Source: Saprospiraceae bacterium (GTDB taxonomy: Bacteria; Bacteroidota; Bacteroidia; Chitinophagales; Saprospiraceae). Taken from it: 5,878 nucleotides of DNA. Shown in pieces: positions 1 through 5,744 of this stretch. The notes beneath the pieces are model-generated. The model was not told where the DNA came from and made no database searches. It was given only the letters and a program-made list of their open reading frames with translations. The translations under genes and the position numbers were made by a program. Within the stretch, counting starts at the first letter, position 1. Each line of letters begins with the position of its first letter. Location: positions 1-5,878 of the forward strand of contig JALZVN010000058.1 in assembly GCA_023299965.1 (NCBI GenBank), given 5' to 3'.

Positions 1-40
1 CAAATGATAGGTTTTTATAAAACTTATTTTTTCATAAATC

Positions 41-80
41 AGGTTTCTGAATTCAGCTATTAGGTTTTTACAATTCAGCT
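41..80. repeat. Imperfect tandem repeat, two units
   Basis: Two adjacent near-copies are visible at 41-58 and 62-80. Each begins AGGTTT and ends AATTCAGCT; they differ by a few bases and one length change in the middle. A further AGGTTTTTA lies at 9-17. The first unit contains the palindrome CTGAATTCAG (47-56). The repeat sits just downstream (on the minus strand) of the stop codon of the trans-sulfuration gene. No G/C-rich stem with a T-run is seen here, so it is not a recognisable terminator. Function is unknown. Confidence 0.5.
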
Positions 81-87
81 TGAATTT

Positions 88-1251
88 TTACCCTAACACC
101 TCCAAAGCCTGCCTTAAATCCTCCACTAAAACCTCAGGTTCCTCTAGTCCGATATAAATCCTAGCAAAGCCAATTGGCATGTCAGGATTATCTCTGCCTG
201 GAATGCCATAAAGAGCTACTGCAGGTAGGATCAATGACTCGTGCCCTCCCCAAGAAACAGCTAGTAAAAACCTCGTTAAGGCATTAAAGAAGGCCTCCAT
301 TTTTTCTTTGCTTTCCGTCTTAAACTGAACAGCGAAAAGGCCACCACAGCCAGACATCTGTTTTTTGGCCAATTCATACTGAGCGAAAGATGGATGATGA
401 GGAAAGTAAACCGCTTCTACAGCAGGGTGTTCCGCTAAGAAGTTACATACGGTATGCGCACTAGCATCAGATTGTTTCATGCGTAAAGGCAATGTTCGTA
501 AGCCCCTCAGGACTTGTGAAGCATCGTGCGGTGCAATGACACCACCAAGTGTCATATACTCTTTAGGAAAAATCTCACTTATGATTTTGTGGCTTGCACA
601 TACAACGCCACAAACGATATCGCTATGTCCATTGATATACTTCGTACCAGAATGCGTCACTATGTCGATGCCTGATTCGATGGGTCTTTGATAGTACGGA
701 GAGGTATAACTATTGTCTATAATAGAAATCAATCCATGTCGCTTAGCAATCTCTGCACAAGCAGGAAGATCCTGCAACTCCATATGCATCGAAGTAGGGC
801 TCTCCAAAAAAAGTACTTTAGTATTCTTTTGAATGGCAGCTTCCATGGCTTTCAAATCCCGACCATCTACAAAACTAGTGGTAACACCAAATCGAGGCAA
901 AAACTCCTTAAGCAATTTGTTGGTCCAAGAGTAAGCAGACTTCACACATACAATATGGTCTCCCTGATTCACTTGAGAGATAATGGCATTGGCAATGGCG
1001 CCACTACCGCTTGAGAAAATGAGGCAATCCTCTGCAGCCTCTAAAGCAGCCAGCTTTTTTCTTAGTATTTGCACAGTAGGATTGTTGCCTCTAGTATACA
1101 TATGAGAAGCCAACTCATCCCCCATAGAAGTTCTAAAGGCATCCAAACTTTTGAAAGCAAAATTACTGGTCTGTACAATAGGAGGAGAGACAGCATTAAA
1201 GTACTTATCTCTATCTTCTCCTAAGTGATTCAATATGTATGAGTAATCCAT
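88..1251 (-). CDS. PLP-dependent trans-sulfuration family enzyme (Cys/Met metabolism family)
   Basis: This 387-residue protein is full length for the Cys/Met metabolism PLP enzymes (cystathionine gamma-synthase, cystathionine gamma-lyase, methionine gamma-lyase, O-acetylhomoserine sulfhydrylase). Members are cytosolic fold-type I enzymes that form or cleave bonds at the beta or gamma carbon of sulfur amino acids. Visible landmarks are YTRGNNPT at 52-59 (Tyr and Arg that contact the PLP phosphate of the partner subunit), SSGSGA at 80-85 in the place of the usual SSGMAA, a Tyr stacking on the cofactor near 107, Asp179 in IIDNSY (pyridine nitrogen), SGTKY at 201-205 with Lys204 as the Schiff-base lysine, and SWGGHESLI at 333-341. 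Arg364 in FARIYIGLE should bind the substrate carboxylate. The ATG start follows a short leader after a promoter-like element, and the gene appears monocistronic. Family membership is very likely; which reaction it catalyses cannot be told from sequence, so no gene symbol is given. Confidence 0.93.
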   Translation of the reverse strand: MDYSYILNHLGEDRDKYFNAVSPPIVQTSNFAFKSLDAFRTSMGDELASHMYTRGNNPTVQILRKKLAALEAAEDCLIFSSGSGAIANAIISQVNQGDHIVCVKSAYSWTNKLLKEFLPRFGVTTSFVDGRDLKAMEAAIQKNTKVLFLESPTSMHMELQDLPACAEIAKRHGLISIIDNSYTSPYYQRPIESGIDIVTHSGTKYINGHSDIVCGVVCASHKIISEIFPKEYMTLGGVIAPHDASQVLRGLRTLPLRMKQSDASAHTVCNFLAEHPAVEAVYFPHHPSFAQYELAKKQMSGCGGLFAVQFKTESKEKMEAFFNALTRFLLAVSWGGHESLILPAVALYGIPGRDNPDMPIGFARIYIGLEEPEVLVEDLRQALEVLG

Positions 1252-1265
1252 TTTTCTATTTTATG

Positions 1266-1297
1266 GAAAGATACTAAACTAGTATCACTATGACAAG
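1266..1297 (-). promoter_or_regulatory. Candidate Bacteroidota-type promoter of the trans-sulfuration gene
   Basis: On the minus strand CTTG (1294-1297) is followed after exactly 20 bases by TATCTTTC (1266-1273). The Bacteroidota consensus is TTTG, 19-21 bases, TAnnTTTG, so the -7 box matches at all but the last base and the spacing is ideal. Transcription would start about 6 bases further on, giving a leader of roughly 10 bases before the ATG at 1251. An alternative -7 box, TAGTTTAG, lies just upstream but has poorer spacing to any TTG. Confidence 0.5.
1270..1286. promoter_or_regulatory. Perfect inverted repeat inside the promoter, possible operator
   Basis: GATACTA (1270-1276) and TAGTATC (1280-1286) are perfect inverted 7-base arms around a 3-base centre (AAC). 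The repeat overlaps the -7 box and lies within the spacer of the candidate promoter, where a bound dimeric repressor would block RNA polymerase. The symmetry is direct observation; the operator role is inference. Confidence 0.4.
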
Positions 1298-1323
1298 GAG
1301 GCAGCAATGCCTATTATTGGAAT

Positions 1324-1361
1324 AAAAAAGGAAACGACCTATTGGAGTTCAATAGGTCGTT
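1324..1361 (-). terminator. Rho-independent terminator of tyrS
   Basis: Arms at 1333-1344 and 1350-1361 form a perfect 12-bp stem with a 5-base loop. On the minus strand the stem is followed by TCC and then six T (1329-1324). It begins 10 bases after the tyrS stop codon and ends before the promoter of the next gene, so the two genes are probably transcribed separately. Confidence 0.88.
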
Positions 1362-1371
1362 CAATAAGTCT

Positions 1372-2646
1372 CTATGATAGGTGAAGAATGAATTTATTCT
1401 TCTTTCCATTATCGACTAAGATGTACTCATTTTGCAGCAAATGCTGTGCATTCACTGTGAATTCTGGATCGGAAATTTTCACCTTATTAACAGAAACAGC
1501 GTTTCCTTTAAGCGCTCTTCTTGCGTCTCCTTTACTAGAAACAATAGAGGTTTTTTCTGCTAGAAGGTCTACTATATTCAAGCCTCCGTCTAATGCAGAT
1601 TTACTTACTTCAAAGGATGGAATCTCTTGAGCAACAGTTGCTAAGGCTGCGGAGTCTAATGCTTTACACGTTTCTTCGTCAGCCTTTTTATTAAACAAAA
1701 GTTTAGATACTGTAGCAGCTGATTCGTATGCTTCTTGAGAGTGAACTCTTACTGTTATCTCTTCGGCTAAGATTCTTTTTTGTTCATTAAGATTATCTTT
1801 TAGATCTTCCTCCATCTGTTCTACTTCTGCACGTGACTTCAAGGTGAAAAAGCGAATGAATTTAGGCAGATCAGCATCATCTGCATTCAGCCAAAATTGG
1901 TAAAACTTGTATGGACTAGTCATATTTGGGTCTAACCAAATATTACCTTCTTCCGACTTTCCAAACTTAGACCCGTCTGACTTCGTGAGTAACTCTGAGG
2001 TGATGGCGAATGCTTTTCCTTCTAGATTACGTCTAATGAACTCCGTACCAGAGGTGATGTTACCCCACTGATCAGAACCTCCAATCTGTAATTTGCAATC
2101 GTAGTCTTGGTATAACTTCTGGAAATCATAGGCTTGTAATAGCTGGTAAGAAAACTCAGTAAAAGACAAACCCGTTTCTACACGCTTTTTTACAGACTCC
2201 TTGCTCATCATATAGTTGATAGTAAGGGTCTTACCTACATCTCTCAGAAAGTCAAGAACATTCATGTCGTTGTAGAAATCATAGTTATTGATGACTATGG
2301 CCTTATTGTCTCCGTTTTCAAAATCTAGAAATTTGCTAAACTGCGCTCGCTGATGAGCAAGGTTGTTATCTAGTTCTTCAAATGATTTCAATACTCTTTC
2401 TTTATCCTTACCGGATGGATCTCCGATACGACCAGTAGCTCCCCCCATCAAGACAATTGGATTGTGTCCAGAGAGTTGAAAAAGCTTGAGTAGTTGAATT
2501 TGGACCATGTTTCCTATAGTCATAGAAGGTGCAGTAGGGTCAAAGCCTATATATCCAGTCATTTTGCCCGCTTCAAGGGCTTCTGCTATCCCAGGAGTTG
2601 AATTACTTAGTATCCCTCTCCATTCTAATTCTTCTAAAAAATCCAT
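1372..2646 (-). CDS. tyrS: Tyrosyl-tRNA synthetase
   Basis: This class I aminoacyl-tRNA synthetase charges tRNA-Tyr with tyrosine using ATP. With the ATG at 2646 it is 424 residues, the usual size for bacterial TyrRS. The Rossmann catalytic domain shows YIGFDPTA (32-39), the HIGH-equivalent TIGN (43-46), GGATGRIGDPSGK (68-80), the tyrosine pocket YQLLQAYDF (167-175) and QIGGSDQWGN (187-196), and KFGKS (227-231) in the place of KMSKS. The tRNA-binding S4 domain covers about 356-424, with SKGDARRALKGNAVSVNK. A longer reading from a TTG at 2664 would add six residues, but that TTG lies inside a -7 promoter element, so the ATG is preferred. The odd point is position 43: bacterial TyrRS normally has the catalytic His of HIGH here, and this protein has Thr. 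The last position, Asn, is a tolerated variant. All other key residues are present, so the enzyme should be functional. It is followed by a strong terminator. Confidence 0.97.
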   Translation of the reverse strand: MDFLEELEWRGILSNSTPGIAEALEAGKMTGYIGFDPTAPSMTIGNMVQIQLLKLFQLSGHNPIVLMGGATGRIGDPSGKDKERVLKSFEELDNNLAHQRAQFSKFLDFENGDNKAIVINNYDFYNDMNVLDFLRDVGKTLTINYMMSKESVKKRVETGLSFTEFSYQLLQAYDFQKLYQDYDCKLQIGGSDQWGNITSGTEFIRRNLEGKAFAITSELLTKSDGSKFGKSEEGNIWLDPNMTSPYKFYQFWLNADDADLPKFIRFFTLKSRAEVEQMEEDLKDNLNEQKRILAEEITVRVHSQEAYESAATVSKLLFNKKADEETCKALDSAALATVAQEIPSFEVSKSALDGGLNIVDLLAEKTSIVSSKGDARRALKGNAVSVNKVKISDPEFTVNAQHLLQNEYILVDNGKKNKFILHLS

Positions 2647-2661
2647 GTGTCTATTTTTGCC

Positions 2662-2669
2662 CAAAAATA
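2662..2669 (-). promoter_or_regulatory. Candidate -7 promoter element of tyrS
   Basis: On the minus strand TATTTTTG matches the Bacteroidota -7 consensus TAnnTTTG at every fixed base. It ends 15 bases upstream of the ATG at 2646, giving a leader of about 10 bases. I see no convincing TTG box 19-21 bases further upstream, so the call rests on the -7 box and its position. It overlaps the alternative TTG start codon at 2664, which argues against that start. Confidence 0.45.
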
Positions 2670-2746
2670 AGAATAATACATTATAAATCTAGATAGAGAG
2701 CTGTATTCCTTGTAACACATTCGAAAACGATACATGGGTTGCGATT

Positions 2747-2877
2747 TGCCGATAGGCAGAGCCTAGAATGGACAAGTGGTAGAAGCGGCATTACGCCCTA
2801 GTAGTCGATTTATTTTTCGACTACTAGGGCGTAATATAGCGGATGACACGGTGCCGACGGCCTTAGTCGGTATGGCC
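2747..2877. other. GC-richer structured intergenic element with three stem-loops
   Basis: This segment is richer in G and C than the sequence on either side and folds into three successive hairpins: TAGGC/GCCTA (2753-2757 with 2761-2765, loop AGA), the perfect 19-bp stem listed separately (2790-2835), and an 8-bp stem with two G-U pairs (2851-2858 with 2866-2873, loop GGCCTTA). No open reading frame of note and no recognised RNA family was found. It lies upstream of tyrS and directly beside the truncated 5' end of the paaK relic. It could be a dispersed palindromic (REP- or MITE-like) element, a mobile element end, or a non-coding RNA. No target-site duplication could be identified by eye. 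The boundaries are approximate. Confidence 0.45.
2790..2835. repeat. Perfect 19-bp inverted repeat with 8-base loop
   Basis: The left arm (2790-2808) begins ATTACGCCC and the right arm (2817-2835) ends GGGCGTAAT. The arms are exact reverse complements over 19 bases around the loop TTTATTTT (2809-2816). Neither side is followed by a T-run in the direction of transcription (ATATAGCGG on plus, GCCGCTTC on minus), and no intact gene ends here, so it is not an ordinary rho-independent terminator. Confidence 0.9.
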
Positions 2878-2945
2878 CCAAAATAAAACAAAGCTAGCAC
2901 ATGAGCTTATCGTGATTTTTCAGTTTATATAAGGCAGAAAAAAGT

Positions 2946-3683
2946 GTTTATTCATCGACGCCTCGACAAATGTAATAATGCTGAACTAGCCTTTTTTATA
3001 AAGGGATATCGTGCAATGCTAAAATGGACAGTGTTGTGTTATGGGTTGTTTTCTATGTAACATATGCACAAGAAAAAATGCAATTATAAATTAGCAGTCA
3101 CGGCCCTTGAAATGCCATAATTATAGTTTAGTTGTTCGTTATTGAATGTCAAAGATTTTATTCGGACTTACTTTGTGGCTCTTACATAAGTACTGAACTA
3201 AAGCTATGAAAGTGTTCAGGTAGGATTGTTTTTTAGTTTATTTAAATGGACTATCCGCATATTGTACATCAATCTAAGGGGTTAATAAAATCAATCTCAG
3301 TACTTCGCTCTTTGAAGGAAACTATGATAGCAATGCTAAGCGAACCCACATCAAGATGTCTTCTATCAAAGGAAGATCGGATGACATGCTGATCATTCGA
3401 GGTATCAACTTATTCCATACGCAAGTAGAAGAAGTAATTCATACGATAAATGAATTGAGCACCAACTATAGATTAATAGTGGAACGAAAAGGAACGATGG
3501 ATACTGTTTGAGGTAGAGACGTATCCTATATCAAAGGTAAGTACTGATTCATTAAGTGAACTGCTAAAGTCCAATATAAAAGACACCGTGGGCTTGTCTA
3601 TGGATATTGATATTAAAGAACCAAACAGTATAGCTGGAAGTCAAGGAGATGAGTTGAGTCGAATTTTGGATCCTCTAAAGTGA
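2946..3683 (+). pseudogene. paaK: Decayed, 5'-truncated phenylacetate-CoA ligase
   Basis: PaaK activates phenylacetate with ATP and CoA; this copy cannot be functional. Family blocks, recalled from memory, can be followed in order across changing frames: VYSSTP (2946-2963; family VICSTPS), AELAFFIKG (2980-3006), VVFYVTYAQEKMQ (3045-3083; family GVFGAEPWTEEMR), KLAVTALEM (3088-3114; family KLGIKALDIYG), VIEC (3138-3149; family GPGVAIEC), SGRIVF (3216-3233), YPHIVHQSKG (3252-3281; family PIIRYRTRD). The best block is RTHIKM followed by GRSDDMLIIRGIN (3341-3409), nearly intact and typical of the C-terminal domain. Decay includes stops at 2973, 2976, 3087, 3207, 3234, 3243 and 3509, and frame changes near 2979, 3003, 3088, 3115-3137, 3285-3298 and 3508. 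After the last one the frame continues from 3510 to a TGA at 3681-3683. About 245 codons remain of roughly 430; the N-terminal ATP-binding half is missing. It is tail-to-tail with the DUF2490 gene. The C-terminal part is sure; the part before about 3040 is weaker. Confidence 0.85.
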
Positions 3684-3725
3684 TACTTGCAATAAATCTA
3701 TTTTTAAAAATGCTTATATAATCTT

Positions 3726-4460
3726 CTATTTTTTCTTTTTAAAATTTGGAAACCATACAAAGTCTATGAAAACAATGGTGTTCAAATCTCTGTCTGAATT
3801 TCTTACGTTCATTTTCGCTTCAGGTCCTATTTCAAATCGACCAAATTTTTCTGACTTATATCCTAGACCTAAATATATTTCGGTCAAATTGTGCAATGAA
3901 GTACGCGGTCTTGTCGGCTGTACAAAAATGCTGTTTACTGAATTGATATAAAATTCATTTGCATCAAGATGTTTTCCTTGAAGTGGAATATCCCAACCTA
4001 ATGTATAAGACAATCTAGTAACTGCATTAAATCCACCGTTGTTTGGGGCTTCAATAAATCGTTCTTCAAATCTAAGATGATGTCGCAATCTTAGACTTTC
4101 TATATGCTGAATCTGTACAAATTGGGAAATAAATCTATGCTCAAATCTTGTATCGCTCAAAAAAGGGTCATTAACTCTAAAGAGATATCCAGCTGTAAGA
4201 ATACTATTGAGTCTAAGCTTGTAGGCCACTCCACCTATGAAAGTAAAGTTTATAACTCGGGACGGAAGTACTACATTTTCTAAAGTATTGTCAGCTACAT
4301 CAATTTCACTAAAAGAAGTGAAATTCAAGCTGAAATGCTCATTAAGTGTTTTGTGATAATTTATTTTCGGAAGAATCCCAAGATGCGTTAGATTTTGCGC
4401 AAATAGATTAGCACTACCACATAGAAGAAATATGTATAATAGAATGTGTTTCAAAGCCAT
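3726..4460 (-). CDS. DUF2490 outer-membrane beta-barrel protein
   Basis: The 244-residue product begins with a clear Sec signal peptide: Lys4, a hydrophobic stretch at 5-18, and likely cleavage after Ala-Gln near residue 22. The mature part is an alternating polar/hydrophobic, aromatic-rich sequence, as in small outer-membrane barrels. The block SLRLRHHLRFEERFI (122-136) matches the conserved Arg-rich strand of DUF2490 proteins (family form close to LRHRLRLEQRF), and the C-terminal strand TIVFIDFVWF (228-237) is typical of an outer-membrane terminus, apart from the trailing KKKK. The length is usual for DUF2490. It follows the PepSY-like gene by only 2 bases and is surely co-transcribed with it. 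The molecular function of DUF2490 is not established; a pore or structural role in the outer membrane is inference. The ATG at 4460 is fixed by the signal peptide and the close upstream stop. Confidence 0.8.
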   Translation of the reverse strand: MALKHILLYIFLLCGSANLFAQNLTHLGILPKINYHKTLNEHFSLNFTSFSEIDVADNTLENVVLPSRVINFTFIGGVAYKLRLNSILTAGYLFRVNDPFLSDTRFEHRFISQFVQIQHIESLRLRHHLRFEERFIEAPNNGGFNAVTRLSYTLGWDIPLQGKHLDANEFYINSVNSIFVQPTRPRTSLHNLTEIYLGLGYKSEKFGRFEIGPEAKMNVRNSDRDLNTIVFIDFVWFPNFKKKK

Positions 4461-4462
4461 TT

Positions 4463-4981
4463 TTAGTTGAAGATTAAGTCTATAGATTTTTGAGGTATTT
4501 CTTTGTAGTCGATAAGCGTTCCGTCTTCATTAAACCTAAAACGGTAGACTTTCTTTTTGACGGAAACATCCAGTTCATAGATGTCTTCATTACCCGTTTT
4601 TTGATGTTTGCAATAGGTCACCTTATGTGAAGATACTTTCTCCTCTAGTATAGTACTAACCTTTTTTCTAAGTTCTTTCGGGACGTCTCGGTGATAGTCG
4701 ACTTGGGTTTCTATTCGAACAAATTGATTATTAGAGTCAAATATGAGATAGATATCACCTTCGTTCTTATTTATCTTAGCCTCGTAAAATGTAGAATCGT
4801 CATCCGTTATGAATTTGAAATATTTCACCTTGTGACCATCATAATGTTTTTCAACATATTCAATGATTTGTTTTGAAATTTTCTTCTTATTGACTTTTAT
4901 TTCACCTGCGTGAAATTGAGCGTTGGCTAAATGAAGTGAAAATAAATTCACTAAAATAAAGATTATCAGTGTTTTATGCAT
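4463..4981 (-). CDS. Secreted protein with two PepSY-like repeats
   Basis: With the ATG at 4981 the product is 172 residues and begins with a good signal peptide: His-Lys, hydrophobic 5-19, and ANAQ with cleavage after Ala21 or Gln22. A longer reading from a TTG at 5011 adds ten residues in front of the signal peptide and is less likely. The mature part holds two similar units, about 34-91 and 99-159. Each has a helix rich in Lys and Glu (KKISKQIIEYVEKHY; ELRKKVSTILEEKV), then strands of the form KVxYFK/KVTYCK, YEAKI/YELDV, IYLIFD/YRFRFN and a turn. This is the pattern of the Bacteroidota PepSY-like family, small periplasmic proteins of unknown precise role. It is the first gene of a pair with the DUF2490 barrel, two bases apart, which suggests a periplasmic partner of that barrel (inference). 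No lipobox is seen. The family call is fairly good; the function is unknown. Confidence 0.75.
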   Translation of the reverse strand: MHKTLIIFILVNLFSLHLANAQFHAGEIKVNKKKISKQIIEYVEKHYDGHKVKYFKFITDDDSTFYEAKINKNEGDIYLIFDSNNQFVRIETQVDYHRDVPKELRKKVSTILEEKVSSHKVTYCKHQKTGNEDIYELDVSVKKKVYRFRFNEDGTLIDYKEIPQKSIDLIFN

Positions 4982-5089
4982 TGCATGATTTAATTTCAAG
5001 ATATACGGCAAGATAGCAATAATATATTTTAATCCTTACGGGTACCTCTATAAACCTCTGAATTAGTCTAAGATCAAATTTCAATTAGA

Positions 5090-5131
5090 CAGACTAGCCT
5101 ATGCTTACTTCAGGTCGGTAGTGCTAGTCTG
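5090..5131. repeat. Inverted repeat, 9-bp stem with 24-base loop
   Basis: CAGACTAGC (5090-5098) and GCTAGTCTG (5123-5131) are perfect inverted arms. The inner part AGACTA (5091-5096) could instead pair with TAGTCT at 5064-5069, giving two mutually exclusive folds. It lies in the non-coding gap between the thioredoxin-like gene and the PepSY-like gene. No T-run follows directly on either strand. Confidence 0.5.
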
Positions 5132-5135
5132 AGAG

Positions 5136-5155
5136 CGTTTAGCCTCAGTTAAACG
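5136..5155. repeat. Short hairpin in the same intergenic gap
   Basis: CGTTTAGC (5136-5143) pairs with GTTAAACG (5148-5155) around the loop CTCA; read as plus-strand RNA one pair is G-U. It follows the previous inverted repeat by four bases. A run of nine T lies at 5184-5192, too far downstream to form a standard terminator with this stem. The rest of the gap (4982-5266) shows no coding signal. Confidence 0.4.
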
Positions 5156-5266
5156 ACTGAAATATAACCAGGTACATCAGAGATTTTTTTTTGTAGAAAA
5201 TCTAGAAGAGTTTCATTTTTAAACAATGAATGGGGTTCATAGAGGCATCCCTATTTATGAATATGA

Positions 5267-5737
5267 CTAAAGAAGTTTCAATAGTTGCTTAGTGGTATAG
5301 TATTCAAATACACGATCCTTCAAAGTGAAGTCTTTGTTTAATACTATTGTGGCAGGTACGGAAAAAGGTACGCCATCACGAGAAGCTAACAGTAAAGGTA
5401 ATGCATGAATGCCATGACGTTTGCTTAGAGCTTCTTTATTGTTGAACTGCATACCTTCAAAGGTGATAATGTCCGTTCGTTCTACATCCATCTCTACAGC
5501 ATAGTAGCCTGTGTTTAGTTTTTCTATAACTGTAGGCTTAGTGAATACCTGACGTTCTATTTTTTTGCAGTATACGCAAGATTCAGAATGAAAAAATAGG
5601 AAGACTGGCTTAGGGGTATCCTTGAGGGACTGTTCTAATTCTGCCCAGGTCTTCCACTCAATCATCGTGTTGTTTTGAGCATTGAGTGAACTAATACTTA
5701 CAGATAAAAGGAGTATAAAAAAAATGAATAATCTCAT
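5267..5737 (-). CDS. Secreted thioredoxin-fold protein with CVYC motif
   Basis: The 156-residue product has a signal peptide (Arg2, hydrophobic 3-16, cleavage near NAQ at 19-21), so it acts in the periplasm. The thioredoxin fold is shown by the strand KPVFLFFHSESCVYC (43-57), with the CxxC pair Cys54 and Cys57, then a helix KKIERQVF, the strand YYAVEMDVE (78-86), and SVPATIVLN (126-134) with the expected cis-proline at 128. The segment RHGIHALPLLLASRDG (107-122) replaces the simple linker of classical thioredoxins and resembles the thioredoxin-7 / DUF255-like proteins common in Bacteroidota. Both active cysteines are present, so it should be a thiol-disulfide reductase or isomerase; its partner is unknown. 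It starts 7 bases after the stop of a TonB-dependent receptor gene and is probably in the same operon, so a role in redox maintenance of that receptor system or handling of its substrate is possible (inference). The ATG at 5737 is well placed before the signal peptide. Confidence 0.88.
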   Translation of the reverse strand: MRLFIFFILLLSVSISSLNAQNNTMIEWKTWAELEQSLKDTPKPVFLFFHSESCVYCKKIERQVFTKPTVIEKLNTGYYAVEMDVERTDIITFEGMQFNNKEALSKRHGIHALPLLLASRDGVPFSVPATIVLNKDFTLKDRVFEYYTTKQLLKLL

Positions 5738-5744
5738 AAAGTTA

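Noticed and set aside
479..1014. Two plus-strand open frames opposite the trans-sulfuration gene
   Set aside because: They lie antisense to a well-supported enzyme gene, have no family motifs, and their composition is explained by the opposite strand.
1388..1630. Plus-strand open frame opposite the end of tyrS
   Set aside because: It is a shadow of the S4-domain coding sequence with no recognisable features.
3187..3210. Apparent direct repeat of AAGTACTGA near 3188 and 3539
   Set aside because: The shared part is short, the surrounding bases differ, and both lie within the decayed paaK sequence.
3700..3711. Palindrome ATTTTTAAAAAT between the paaK relic and the DUF2490 gene as a terminator
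   Set aside because: It is made of A and T only, with no G/C stem; such palindromes are expected by chance in AT-rich DNA.
3766..3951. Plus-strand open frame opposite the DUF2490 gene
   Set aside because: Antisense shadow of a gene with signal peptide and family motif.
4691..4876. Plus-strand open frame opposite the PepSY-like gene
   Set aside because: Antisense shadow; hydrophobic composition comes from AT-rich reverse reading, with no plausible start context.
5136..5160. Possible integron attC-like site because of GTTAAAC
   Set aside because: No matching RYYYAAC partner at the expected place, no integrase or cassette genes, and the sequence is explained by a simple hairpin.
5236..5261. 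TTCATA/TATGAA inverted repeat after the thioredoxin-like gene as terminator
   Set aside because: The stem is short and the minus-strand side is followed by CCCC rather than a T-run.
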